64,000 nucleotides of DNA from Streptacidiphilus albus JL83 (lineage in GTDB: Bacteria > Actinomycetota > Actinomycetes > Streptomycetales > Streptomycetaceae). The stretch lies in NCBI RefSeq assembly GCF_000744705.1, contig NZ_JQML01000001.1, forward strand, positions 1,922,001-1,986,000, written 5' to 3'. The translations under genes were made by a program, and so were the position numbers. Position 1 is the stretch's first letter, and each line of letters starts with the position of its first letter. The notes below the pieces were generated by a model. That model had not been told where the DNA came from. It saw nothing but the letters and a program-made list of their open reading frames with translations, and did no database searches. Below, one piece after another: positions 34,470-44,007 of the stretch.

Positions 34470-35173
34470 GGGTCGGTCGGACCGATGCCGCGACCGGCGC
34501 CGCGATCGCCGTGCTGGTCGTGGTGAACCTGCTGAACAACCGCTGGGCGCACGGCTGGGGCGTGCCGGTGGCGCTGGTGACCGTGGCGGTGCTGCTGGGC
34601 ATCGTCCGCTGGGGCGGCGGCGACTGGTCCGACCTGGGCCTGGCCCGGGACACCTGGCGGCGCGGGGCGCTCTGGGCGCTGGTGATCGTCGGCGTGATCG
34701 CGGTGGTCTACCTGGGCGCGGCGGTGCTGCCGGGTACCCGCGAGCTGTTCGCGGACTCGCGCACCGACTCGCTCGCCGGCGGTGAGCTGGCGCTGCGGGT
34801 GCTGGTCGACGTGCCGCTGGGGACGGTGCTGCTGGAGGAGTTCGCCTTCCGCGGCACCCTCTACGGGCTGGTCCGGCGGCAGCACGGCACGGTGCCGGCC
34901 ACGGTGCTCTCCTCGCTGCTGTTCGGGCTCTGGCACATCCTGCCCTCGCTGCACCTGGCCACCGACAAGCCGGCCCTGCACTCGGTCTTCGGCGGCTCGG
35001 CCGCCGGCGCGGTCGTCGCGGACGCGGCGGCGGTGCTGTTCACCGCGCTCAGCGGGGTGGTCTTCTGCGAGCTGCGGCGGCGCAGCGGCAGCCTGTTCGC
35101 CCCGATGGGGCTGCACTGGGCGACCAATGCGCTCGGCTACCTCGCCGCCTACCTGACCGTGCACACCCGCTGA
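34466..35173 (+). CDS. CPBP intramembrane glutamic endopeptidase
   Basis: A 235-residue integral membrane protease of the Abi/CAAX (CPBP) family. The active-site motifs are present: LLEEFAFRGTLYG (Glu-Glu-x3-Arg), FGLWHILPSLH (His in motif 2) and the final HWATNALGYL. It is translationally coupled to the preceding hydrolase (GTGA overlap), so the two may share a substrate or localisation, though no peptide substrate is evident nearby. Other CPBP members process prenylated proteins or bacteriocins. Confidence 0.88.
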   Translation: MRVGRTDAATGAAIAVLVVVNLLNNRWAHGWGVPVALVTVAVLLGIVRWGGGDWSDLGLARDTWRRGALWALVIVGVIAVVYLGAAVLPGTRELFADSRTDSLAGGELALRVLVDVPLGTVLLEEFAFRGTLYGLVRRQHGTVPATVLSSLLFGLWHILPSLHLATDKPALHSVFGGSAAGAVVADAAAVLFTALSGVVFCELRRRSGSLFAPMGLHWATNALGYLAAYLTVHTR

Positions 35174-35201
35174 GCCCCTCGCTCCGCCACGCCGCGCTCC
35201 G

Positions 35202-36167
35202 CTACGCCAGCGCGGGGAGCTCCAGCTCCAGGGTGCCGGCGTCCGCGTCCAGCAGCGCCGGCAGGCCCAGCGGGACGGTGAGGCTGCTGGGGCCGTGCCC
35301 GAAGCCCAGCTCGCCGACGACCGGCACCCCCAGCGGCCCGAGCCGGTCCAGCATCAGTTCGTTGATCCGGTAGGCCGGGTGGCAGTCCGCCCAGGAGCCG
35401 AGGGCCACCCCGGCCACCCCGGCCAGCGCGCCGGAGCGCAGCAGCTGGGTCAGCAGCCGGTCCAGGGCGTACAACGGCTCGCCGACGTCCTCCAGCACCA
35501 GGATCGTTCCGGCGAAGTCCGGGCGGGCGGCCGGGGTGCCGCGGTCGGTGGCGAGCAGCGAGAGGCAGCCGCCGGCGGTGGCGCCCCGGGCCCGGCCGGG
35601 GACCAGGCACTCGGCCGAGGGCGAGCCGAGCAGTCTGACCCGCTCGGGCTCGAACAGCGTCCGGCGCAGGTGCTCGGCGGTGGCCGCGTCCTCGGTGAAG
35701 ACCTGGCCGGCGGCCATCGGGCCGTAGAGGGTGGCGAGTCCGAGCCGCAGCGCGAACGCCTCGTGCAGGGCGGTCGCGTCGCTGTAGCCGACGAAGACCT
35801 TGGCCGGGGCGGCACGCAGGGCGTCCCAGTCCAGCAGTTCCACCATCCGCTGGGCGCCGTAGCCGCCCCGGGCGCAGACCACGGCGGCGATCTCCGGGTC
35901 CAGCCAGGCGTCCCGCAGGTCGGCGGCGCGCTCGGCGTCGGTGGCGGCCAGGTGCGGCAGCTGCTGATGGCCGCTCAGCACATGCGGCATCACCCGCACC
36001 CGCAGCCCCCAGGACTCCAGCAGCGCGACACCGGCCGCCAGCCGCTCCGGCACGGTCGGCCCGCTCGGCGCGACCACCGCGACGGTGTCCCCGGGCACCA
36101 GTCGGCGCGGACGCGTCAGCGCCCCCGGACGGCCCGGGGCGTCAGGCGGCAGCGGTGGCAAGGACAT
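35202..36167 (-). CDS. LD-carboxypeptidase, S66 family
   Basis: A 321-residue protein. It resembles LdcA-like enzymes that trim the D-Ala from tetrapeptides in peptidoglycan recycling. Conserved pieces are VCARGGYGAQRMVELLDW, VFVGYSDATALHEAF with the nucleophile Ser, and LVLEDVGEPLYALDRLL with the Glu. The C-terminal GELGFGHGPSSLTVPLG supplies the His. ATG 36167 was chosen because GGGGGAT is upstream; the frame stays open to 36245. Microcin C7-type resistance enzymes belong to the same family. Confidence 0.9.
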   Translation of the reverse strand: MSLPPLPPDAPGRPGALTRPRRLVPGDTVAVVAPSGPTVPERLAAGVALLESWGLRVRVMPHVLSGHQQLPHLAATDAERAADLRDAWLDPEIAAVVCARGGYGAQRMVELLDWDALRAAPAKVFVGYSDATALHEAFALRLGLATLYGPMAAGQVFTEDAATAEHLRRTLFEPERVRLLGSPSAECLVPGRARGATAGGCLSLLATDRGTPAARPDFAGTILVLEDVGEPLYALDRLLTQLLRSGALAGVAGVALGSWADCHPAYRINELMLDRLGPLGVPVVGELGFGHGPSSLTVPLGLPALLDADAGTLELELPALA

Positions 36168-36292
36168 GGCGGGATCCCCCGATCGGTGTGGCGACGCAGC
36201 CACCGTACCTGCAGCGGAACAGCGGGAGGGCCCCTCGGGGGGCAACCGGAGCCGGTGGTACCGTCCCCCATCGCCGACTCCGAGGGGGACAC

Positions 36293-38392
36293 ATGAACGA
36301 CATCGAGGGCAGACCCGGCCGCCGCCGGCCGGGACTGCGCGACCGGCCCTGGTGGAAACTGCTGATCTCCTCGGCCGTCGGGGTGCTCTGCCTGGTGGCG
36401 AGCGGTGTCTGCGGTGTCCTGGCGGTGCAGGACTTCCGGACCGAGCGGGCCTTCGACTCGGCGGTGTCCTGCGGGTCGGCGCAGACCACGACGGCCGAGT
36501 CCTGCCTGACCGACGTGACCGCGACCGTCACCGGCGTCACCGAGGTCGGCGGCAAGTCGTCGTCCTACCGGCTGGCCCTCGACTCCCCGGCCGGGGCGGT
36601 GACGGTCTCCTTCTCCGACGACAACGCCGTCCTCGACTACGCCGACGACGGATCGGCCGTCACCGCCGAGTACTGGCGCGGCCGAGTCGTCTCGGTCACC
36701 GGGACCGGCGGCTCCGCGACGACCACGGACGCCCCGCCGCTCGCCTTCGCCAGGAACCTGGGCGGGACCCTGTTCGCCCTCGGCTTCGCCCTCTACGCCT
36801 TCCTGGTCGCCTGGACCACCCGTGAGCAGCGGGGTCCGCGGAGGCTGGCCCCGGGCTCGCTGGGGCCGCTCGGCTCCTTCCTGGCGATCCTGGTCGGGGT
36901 CGGCGGCCTGGCGCCGATGGGCGTCGGCTGGTACCTGCTCCAGCATCCGCAGTCGCTGGACGGCGCGCTGGTGACCGGGGGCTGCGCCCTGGCCGGGTGC
37001 GCGGGCCTGGCCGGCTGGGGCGCGACGGCGGTCCGTCGGCGGCGTCGCCGCGAGGCCGCGCGCCGGGCCCGGGCCGCCGTGGCTCCCCCGGCCGTGCCCA
37101 CCACCACGCCGGGACAGGCCACCCGAATACCCGAACTCGGCAGCGAGATCGTGCTGCTCGCCCGACCGACCCGCCGGCAGCGCGCCCGCGCGGTGGCCAA
37201 GGGCGGCCCGCGCCCGGCCTTCGAGCGGACCCGGGTCTTCGGCTGGGGCGGCACGGTCCTGTTCGCGCTGCTCTTCTTCGCGGCGCTGATCACCCTCAAC
37301 GACGGCCCGAGCATGCGGGCCTACGACACCGCTCCGGCCTGCCCCGTGCCGGCCACCTCCCCCGGCTGCCGGGGGCTGGTGCCGGTCCAGGTGAACGGGG
37401 TGCGGGCGACCGCCAACGGCGGCGAGGCGGTCGACATCAGCTTCACCACCGGCGACGGCGCGGTCAACGCGTGGAACCAGTTCGACGCCGACGCGCTCAC
37501 CCGGCGGGCACCGCAGCTGCAGCAGGCCGAGACGGTGATCCCGGCCCAGGTCTGGGGCGACCGGGTGCTCGGCGCCCAGCTCGACGGCACCATGTACTGG
37601 GGCCAGGGCGATCCGCCGGACGACTCCTTCGCCGCGGGCTCGCTGGCGGTCCTGGCCGGGCTGGCCCTGGTGCTGAACCGGGTCAGGACCCGGTTCCGCC
37701 ACCCCGAGCGCAGCGTCCTGGCGGGCCGGTGGCTGCTCGACGACGCCGCCCAACTCGTGCTCACGGCGGCCGGGGTGTGGCTGATGGCGGTCGGGATCGG
37801 CTGGGGCGTGCTGCCGCTGCTGGGCGGGCTGGGCTGGTCGCAGTGGTCGGTTCCCAGGGCCGGCGCGCTGCGCCGGCGGCGGGCGCTGGTCCCCGCCCTC
37901 GCTCCCCCGGTCGCCCCGGGACGGGACGGAGCCCCGGCCCGGATCGCCGACCTCGCCCAGGAGGCGCTGTTCCTGGACCCCACCGACCGGCCGACCGAGC
38001 ACACCGTCAACTCCTGGGTCTTCCAGTGCCCCGAGCCGGGCGGCGACGGCCTCCTGGCCGCCGGCACCGTCGCCGAGCTGGAGCAGCTGGCCTCGGCGCT
38101 GCAGACCCGGATCGCGGCCTCCGGCCGGGAGCTGTCGGCCCGCTTCGTGGTCACCGTCAACACCCGCTCCGGACGACTGAGCTGCCACACGGTCACCCTC
38201 AGCGGGTCCGAGCTGCTGGAGAACGACTCCTTCGAACCGGTCGACTCGCTGACCGCCGCCGTGGAGCAGTGGCTGGCCGGTCCGGACCCGGACGACCCCG
38301 ACGACGAGTCCGGGGAAGCGGACAGCGGCGAGGAGCAGCAGCGCTCGCTGCTCTGGCTGCGGGAGGTCGGCACGGAGGCCGACCCCGGCTGA
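36293..38392 (+). CDS. Large membrane protein of unknown function
   Basis: A 699-residue protein with paired transmembrane helices at about residues 24-46, 155-180, 205-250, 310-330 and 445-520, separated by soluble domains. A strand-rich domain between the first helices contains CGSAQTTTAESCLTDVTATVTGV. A repeat of the same organisation in the second half (TAPACPVPATSPGCRGLVPVQVNGV) suggests internal duplication. The C-terminus is soluble and acidic, ending DDESGEADSGEEQQRSL. No family is recognised. The start ATG has GAGGGGGACAC upstream. It stands alone between the LD-carboxypeptidase and hydrolase genes. Confidence 0.65.
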   Translation: MNDIEGRPGRRRPGLRDRPWWKLLISSAVGVLCLVASGVCGVLAVQDFRTERAFDSAVSCGSAQTTTAESCLTDVTATVTGVTEVGGKSSSYRLALDSPAGAVTVSFSDDNAVLDYADDGSAVTAEYWRGRVVSVTGTGGSATTTDAPPLAFARNLGGTLFALGFALYAFLVAWTTREQRGPRRLAPGSLGPLGSFLAILVGVGGLAPMGVGWYLLQHPQSLDGALVTGGCALAGCAGLAGWGATAVRRRRRREAARRARAAVAPPAVPTTTPGQATRIPELGSEIVLLARPTRRQRARAVAKGGPRPAFERTRVFGWGGTVLFALLFFAALITLNDGPSMRAYDTAPACPVPATSPGCRGLVPVQVNGVRATANGGEAVDISFTTGDGAVNAWNQFDADALTRRAPQLQQAETVIPAQVWGDRVLGAQLDGTMYWGQGDPPDDSFAAGSLAVLAGLALVLNRVRTRFRHPERSVLAGRWLLDDAAQLVLTAAGVWLMAVGIGWGVLPLLGGLGWSQWSVPRAGALRRRRALVPALAPPVAPGRDGAPARIADLAQEALFLDPTDRPTEHTVNSWVFQCPEPGGDGLLAAGTVAELEQLASALQTRIAASGRELSARFVVTVNTRSGRLSCHTVTLSGSELLENDSFEPVDSLTAAVEQWLAGPDPDDPDDESGEADSGEEQQRSLLWLREVGTEADPG

Positions 38393-38405
38393 GGCCCCGG
38401 TCCGC

Positions 38406-39245
<840 letters not shown>

Positions 39246-39316
39246 CCGGCCAGGATTCCATCCGCGGGGCGCGACCCGCCACCGCGGCGCGCCTCCAACC
39301 GGATGGCGGTCGCGGC

Positions 39317-39331
39317 GTCCATATAATGGAC
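39317..39331. promoter_or_regulatory. Palindrome overlapping a consensus -10
   Basis: GTCCATATAATGGAC is a perfect 15 bp palindrome whose centre is TATAAT. It lies 72 bp upstream of the hydrolase start, in the divergent region before the sulfur leader peptide. A regulator bound here would block the promoter. No clear -35 accompanies it on either strand. Confidence 0.5.
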
Positions 39332-39541
39332 AGCCGGACGATATTCGCCCGGTTCGCCCGCAGAACCGGAGGTTTCCCGTGCCCCGGGCAGGCCCCCGGC
39401 GGGTCGGCGAGCCCCGCCCCGTCCCGCTCGGCGACCGGTCGCCGCAGCACCTCCGAGCACTGCTTCTCATTCTGTGAGACACATCTGTTCATATTTCGGA
39501 CGCCTGTGGACGTCAAAAGCTCTACGTGCGACTCTTCTGCC

Positions 39542-39625
39542 ATGTCTGGTGCCGGAACTGCCTTGGTCGGTCGACTTCACGTCGATCTCGGCCGCATGTC
39601 CAGCGCCATCTGTCCGGCGACCTGA
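39542..39625 (+). CDS. Cys-containing leader peptide of the sulfur operon
   Basis: A 27-residue peptide whose core RLHVDLGRMSSAIC is the signature of the putative leader peptides that precede sulfur-metabolism genes in Streptomyces (RxHVDLxRxxSAxC). The Cys codon sits near its end, and sulfite reductase starts 150 bp downstream. In actinobacteria such uORFs are linked to cysteine-dependent attenuation; here the role is inferred from position and motif. The start ATG lies in TTCTGCCATGTCT. Confidence 0.8.
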   Translation: MSGAGTALVGRLHVDLGRMSSAICPAT

Positions 39626-39774
39626 AGACCACTGCCGCTCTCCCGCTGCCGCCTGTCGGCCCGGTCAGGTCACCGCCCGCAGCCGACCGCACGTCCGTGC
39701 TGGTCGATGCCGCTGTGCAGACCGGGAACCCGCGCCCACCACCAGGCCCCCGCCTCTTGCCGAAGGACTGCACC

Positions 39775-41487
39775 ATGGCCTCCACACCCGTTCCGGACGA
39801 CGTCGCCGCCGCGCGCCGGCCGACCCCCACCCGCAAGGCGACCCGCCACCGCGGCGAGGGCCAGTGGGCCATGGGCCACTTCACTCCGCTCAACGCCAAC
39901 GAGCAGTTCAAGAAGGACGACGACGCGCTCAATGTGCGGGCGCGGATCGAGGGCATCTACGCCCACCGCGGCTTCGACTCGATCGACCCGGCCGACCTGC
40001 GCGGCCGGATGCGCTGGTGGGGCCTCTACACCCAGCGCAAGGAGGGGATCGACGGCGGCAAGACCGCGATCCTGGAGCCGCACGAGCTGGACGCCGAGTT
40101 CTTCATGCTCCGGATCCGGATCGACGGCGGCCGGCTGACCACCGATCAGCTGCGGGCCATCGGCGAGGTGTCCGAGACCTACGCGCGCGGCACCGCCGAC
40201 ATCACCGACCGGCAGAACATCCAGCTCCACTGGATCCGGATCGAGGACGTCCCGGCGATCTGGGCGAAGCTGGAGGCCGTGGGCCTGTCCACGACCGAGG
40301 CCTGCGGCGACTGCCCGCGCGTCATCATCGGCTCGCCGGTGGCCGGGATCGCCGCCGACGAGATCATCGACGGCACCCCCGCCGTCCACGAGATCCACCG
40401 CCGGTACATCGGCAACAAGGAGTTCTCCAACCTCCCGCGCAAGTTCAAGACCGCGATCTCGGGTTCGCCGGTCCAGGACGTGGTGCACGAGATCAACGAC
40501 GTCGCCTTCGTCGGCGTGGTCCACCCGGAGCACGGCCCCGGCTTCGACCTCTGGGTCGGCGGCGGCCTCTCCACCAACCCCCGGCTGGCCGAGCGGCTCG
40601 GCACCTGGGTCCCGCTGGACGAGGTCGCGGACGTCTGGGCCGGCGTGGTCGGCATCTTCCGCGACTACGGCTACCGCCGGCTGCGCACCCGCGCCCGGCT
40701 CAAGTTCCTGATGGCGGACTGGGGTCCGGCCAAGTTCCGGCAGATCCTGGAGGACGAGTACCTCAAGCGTCCGCTGCTGGACGGCCCCGCCCCGGGCGCG
40801 CCCAGCACCCAGTGGCGCGACCACGTCGGCGTCCACCGGCAGCAGGACGGCAACTTCTACGTCGGCTTCGCGCCCAAGGTCGGCCGGGTCGACGGCACCC
40901 AGCTCACCAAGGTCGCGGACCTCGCCGCCGCGCACGGCTCGGGCCGGCTCAGCACCACCGTCGAGCAGAAGATGATCGTCCTGGACGTCGCCCCGGACCA
41001 GGTCGACTCGTTGGTCGCCGGTCTGGAGGCGCTGGACTTCCAGGTCGCCCCCTCCCCGTTCCGGCGCGGCACCATCGCCTGCACCGGCATCGAGTACTGC
41101 AAGCTCGCCATCGTCGAGACCAAGGGCCGCGCACAGACCCTGATCGCCGAGCTGGAGCAGCGGCTCCCCGGCTTCGACCAGCCGATCAGCATCAATGTCA
41201 ACGGCTGCCCCAACGCCTGCGCCCGGATCCAGACCGGCGACATCGGCCTCAAGGGCCAGCTGCTGCTGAACGACAAGGGCGAGCAGGTCGAGGGCTACCA
41301 GGTGCACCTGGGCGGCAGCCTCGGCTTCGACGCCGCCTTCGGCCGCAAGATCCGCGGCCTGAAGGTCACCGCCGACGAGCTCCCCGACTACGTGGAGCGG
41401 GTGCTGCGCCGCTTCGACGAGCAGCGCACCGAGGGCGAGCGCTTCGCCGAGTGGGCGCTGCGCGCGGAAGAGGGGGCGCTGTCGTGA
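39775..41487 (+). CDS. Ferredoxin-type nitrite/sulfite reductase
   Basis: A 570-residue siroheme and [4Fe-4S] enzyme. The cluster Cys motifs are visible near residues 437-443 (ACTGIEYCK) and 474-480 (NGCPNACAR). The first half contains the partner domain (TDRQNIQLHWIRIEDV, then GDCPRVIIGSPVAG). With cysH, cysC, cysDN and a sulfonate transporter following, it reduces sulfite to sulfide. AAGGA precedes the ATG. It has the full family length, and its stop overlaps the next gene's GTG (GTGA). Confidence 0.94.
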   Translation: MASTPVPDDVAAARRPTPTRKATRHRGEGQWAMGHFTPLNANEQFKKDDDALNVRARIEGIYAHRGFDSIDPADLRGRMRWWGLYTQRKEGIDGGKTAILEPHELDAEFFMLRIRIDGGRLTTDQLRAIGEVSETYARGTADITDRQNIQLHWIRIEDVPAIWAKLEAVGLSTTEACGDCPRVIIGSPVAGIAADEIIDGTPAVHEIHRRYIGNKEFSNLPRKFKTAISGSPVQDVVHEINDVAFVGVVHPEHGPGFDLWVGGGLSTNPRLAERLGTWVPLDEVADVWAGVVGIFRDYGYRRLRTRARLKFLMADWGPAKFRQILEDEYLKRPLLDGPAPGAPSTQWRDHVGVHRQQDGNFYVGFAPKVGRVDGTQLTKVADLAAAHGSGRLSTTVEQKMIVLDVAPDQVDSLVAGLEALDFQVAPSPFRRGTIACTGIEYCKLAIVETKGRAQTLIAELEQRLPGFDQPISINVNGCPNACARIQTGDIGLKGQLLLNDKGEQVEGYQVHLGGSLGFDAAFGRKIRGLKVTADELPDYVERVLRRFDEQRTEGERFAEWALRAEEGALS

Positions 41488-41672
41488 GCGAGCGCGCCGC
41501 CCCCTTCCACTGCCCCTACTGCGGCGACCAGGACCTGCGCCCCAGCGAGGAGGGCGGCCACGGGTCGTGGGAGTGCGCCTCCTGCCGCCGCGCCTTCTCG
41601 CTGAAGTTCCTCGGCCTGCTGACACCGCCTGCCACCGCCCACGGGGGAGCCACGAATGAGCACGGACACTGA
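41484..41672 (+). CDS. Small zinc-ribbon protein between sulfite reductase and cysH
   Basis: A 62-residue protein with two CxxC-type pairs (FHCPYCGDQDL and WECASCRRAF) that form a zinc ribbon. A gene of this kind sits in the same place in Streptomyces sulfur loci. It overlaps sulfite reductase by GTGA and cysH by 17 bp, so all three are tightly coupled. The role is unknown; an accessory or electron-transfer helper is only a guess. Confidence 0.82.
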   Translation: MSERAAPFHCPYCGDQDLRPSEEGGHGSWECASCRRAFSLKFLGLLTPPATAHGGATNEHGH

Positions 41673-42408
41673 CCCCGCGGGCTCAGCGGCTGCGGACTCT
41701 CGAATACCGCAACGGACCCCGGCCGAGCTGGAGGCGCTGGCGCTGACGGCCGGCCGCGAGCTGGAGACGGCCTCCGCCCAGGAGGTGATGCGCTGGGCCG
41801 CCGAGACCTTCGGCCGGCGCTTCGCGGTCACCTCATCGATGGAGGACGCGGTCGTCGCGCACCTGGCCTCGACCGCCCTGCCCGGGGTGGACGTGATCTT
41901 CCTGGACACCGGCTACCACTTCGCCGAGACCCTCGGCACCCGGGACGCGGTCGCCGCCGTCTACCCGGTCAACGTGCTCACGCTGACGCCGCGTCAGACC
42001 GTGGCCGAGCAGGACGCCGAGTACGGGCCCCGGCTGCACGACCGCGACCCGGACCTGTGCTGCTCGCTGCGCAAGGTCGAGCCGCTCAACCGGGGCCTGG
42101 CCGGCTACGACGCCTGGGCCACCGGACTGCGCCGGGACGAGTCGCCGACCAGGGCGAACACCCCGGTCGTCGGCTACGACCCGAAGCGGCGGAAGGTCAA
42201 GATCGCCCCGATCGCCCGCTGGACCCAGGACGATGTCGACGCCTATGTCGCCGAGCACGGAATCCTGCTCAACACCCTGCTGATGGACGGCTACGCCTCG
42301 GTCGGCTGCGCCCCGGAGTCCTGTACCCGGCGGGTCCTGGCCGGCGAGGACGCCCGCTCCGGACGCTGGGCCGGGGCCGGCAAGACCGAGTGCGGCATTC
42401 ACCTCTGA
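41656..42408 (+). CDS. cysH: Adenylyl-sulfate (APS) reductase
   Basis: A 250-residue enzyme that reduces APS to sulfite with thioredoxin. It has the paired Cys135-Cys136 (LCCSLRK) and the Fe-S pair in GCAPESCTR (Cys218 and Cys223), which mark the cluster-containing APS-reductase branch. The catalytic Cys246 lies in the terminal KTECGIHL. The CX4C spacing is unusual, because the family normally reads CAPC. The ATG overlaps the previous gene by 17 bp. Next is cysC. Confidence 0.92.
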   Translation: MSTDTDPAGSAAADSRIPQRTPAELEALALTAGRELETASAQEVMRWAAETFGRRFAVTSSMEDAVVAHLASTALPGVDVIFLDTGYHFAETLGTRDAVAAVYPVNVLTLTPRQTVAEQDAEYGPRLHDRDPDLCCSLRKVEPLNRGLAGYDAWATGLRRDESPTRANTPVVGYDPKRRKVKIAPIARWTQDDVDAYVAEHGILLNTLLMDGYASVGCAPESCTRRVLAGEDARSGRWAGAGKTECGIHL

Positions 42409-42478
42409 CCCAGGTTCGACACAGGTTCATGCACCACTCTTACCCATGGAAGCCCTGCCACCCGATGGAGCAGACCAG

Positions 42479-43060
42479 ATGACCACCATTGACGACGCAC
42501 CGCCCGCCACGGCGGCCGCCGTGCAGGAGTGCGGCGCCACCGTGTGGCTGACCGGCCTGCCCAGCGCCGGGAAGACCACCCTGGCCCTGGCCCTCGCCGA
42601 GCGGCTGCGCGCCGAGGGCCACCGGGTCGAGGTGCTGGACGGCGACGAGGTCCGCGCCTTCCTCTCGGCCGGGCTCGGCTTCACCCCCGAGGACCGGGAC
42701 ACCAACATCCAGCGGATCGGCTTCGTCGCCGAGCTGCTGGCCTCCAACGGCGTGAAGGTGCTGGCGCCGGTCATCGCCCCCTACGCCGCCTCCCGCGCCG
42801 CCGTCGCCGCCCGCCACGCCGACCGGGGCACCACCTACCTGGAGGTCCATGTGGCGACCCCGGTCGAGGTCTGCTCGGTCCGCGACGTCAAGGGCCTCTA
42901 CGCCAGGCAGGCGGCCGGCGAGATCACCGGGCTGACCGGGGTCGACGACCCCTACGAGGCCCCCGCCGCCCCCGACCTGCGCATCGAGGCCCACATCCAG
43001 CCGGTGGCCGACTCGGCCGCCGCCCTGCACGCACTGCTCACCGAGAGGGGACTGGCGTGA
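42479..43060 (+). CDS. cysC: Adenylylsulfate kinase
   Basis: A 193-residue kinase that converts APS to PAPS. The P-loop is WLTGLPSAGKTTLALAL, and DGDEVRAFLS, GFTPEDRDTNIQRIG and VRDVKGLYARQAAG are conserved APS kinase motifs. In a cluster with an APS-type reductase, the kinase may serve sulfation rather than assimilation. ATG 42479 is supported by GGAG; the longer frame from 42446 is rejected. It overlaps cysD by GTGA. Confidence 0.93.
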   Translation: MTTIDDAPPATAAAVQECGATVWLTGLPSAGKTTLALALAERLRAEGHRVEVLDGDEVRAFLSAGLGFTPEDRDTNIQRIGFVAELLASNGVKVLAPVIAPYAASRAAVAARHADRGTTYLEVHVATPVEVCSVRDVKGLYARQAAGEITGLTGVDDPYEAPAAPDLRIEAHIQPVADSAAALHALLTERGLA

Positions 43061-44004
43061 CCACCGCTGCCGACATCCTGCCGTCCGACGCCCACGACCG
43101 CGTCAACCCGTACGCGCTGTCGCACCTGGACGCCCTTGAGGCCGAGGCCGTGCACATCTTCCGCGAGGTCGCGGGCGAGTTCGAACGCCCGGTGATCCTC
43201 TTCTCGGGCGGCAAGGACTCCATCGTCATGCTGCACCTGGCGCTGAAGGCCTTCTGGCCGGCGCCGGTGCCGTTCGCGCTGCTGCACGTCGACACCGGGC
43301 ACAACTTCCCCGAGGTCATCGAGTACCGGGACCGCACCGTCGCCGAGCACGGCCTGCGCCTGCACATGGCCTCGGTCCAGGACTTCATCGACAACGGCCG
43401 GCTGCGCGAGCGCCCGGACGGGCTGCGCAACCCGCTGCAGACCGTGCCGCTGCTCGACGGCATCGAGTCCAACCGCTTCGACGCGGTCTTCGGCGGCGGA
43501 CGCCGCGACGAGGAGAAGGCCCGCGCCAAGGAGCGGGTGTTCTCGCTCCGCGACGAGTTCGGCGCCTGGGACCCGCGCCGCCAGCGCCCCGAGCTGTGGT
43601 CGCTCTACAACGGCCGGCACGCCCCCGGCGAGCACGTCCGGGTGTTCCCGCTGTCCAACTGGACCGAGCTGGACGTCTGGCAGTACATCGAGCGCGAGTC
43701 CATCGAGCTCCCGCAGATCTACTACGCCCACGAGCGCGAGGTCTTCTCCCGCAGCGGGATGTGGCTGACCGCCGGCGACTGGGGCGGCCCCAAGGAGGGC
43801 GAGCCGGTCGAGCGCCGCCTGGTCCGCTACCGCACCGTCGGCGACATGTCCTGCACCGGCGCGGTGGACTCCGACGCGGTGACCGTCGCCGACGTCGTCA
43901 CCGAGATCGCCGCCAGCCGGCTCACCGAACGCGGCGCCACCCGGGCCGACGACAAGGTCTCCGAGGCCGCCATGGAAGACCGCAAGCGCGAGGGGTACTT
44001 CTAA
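43057..44004 (+). CDS. cysD: Sulfate adenylyltransferase small subunit
   Basis: A 315-residue ATP-sulfurylase subunit. The N-type ATP pyrophosphatase loop FSGGKDSIVMLHLALKAF and the GGGRRDEEKARAKERVFS motif are diagnostic, and the C-terminal RKREGYF is conserved. It works with CysN, four bases downstream. GTG 43057 overlaps the cysC stop. Confidence 0.95.
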   Translation: MTTAADILPSDAHDRVNPYALSHLDALEAEAVHIFREVAGEFERPVILFSGGKDSIVMLHLALKAFWPAPVPFALLHVDTGHNFPEVIEYRDRTVAEHGLRLHMASVQDFIDNGRLRERPDGLRNPLQTVPLLDGIESNRFDAVFGGGRRDEEKARAKERVFSLRDEFGAWDPRRQRPELWSLYNGRHAPGEHVRVFPLSNWTELDVWQYIERESIELPQIYYAHEREVFSRSGMWLTAGDWGGPKEGEPVERRLVRYRTVGDMSCTGAVDSDAVTVADVVTEIAASRLTERGATRADDKVSEAAMEDRKREGYF

Positions 44005-44007
44005 CCG

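Noticed and set aside
39460-39774. A riboswitch (SAM or cobalamin type) before sulfite reductase
   Set aside because: No conserved riboswitch core was seen; the Cys leader peptide is the simpler regulator.
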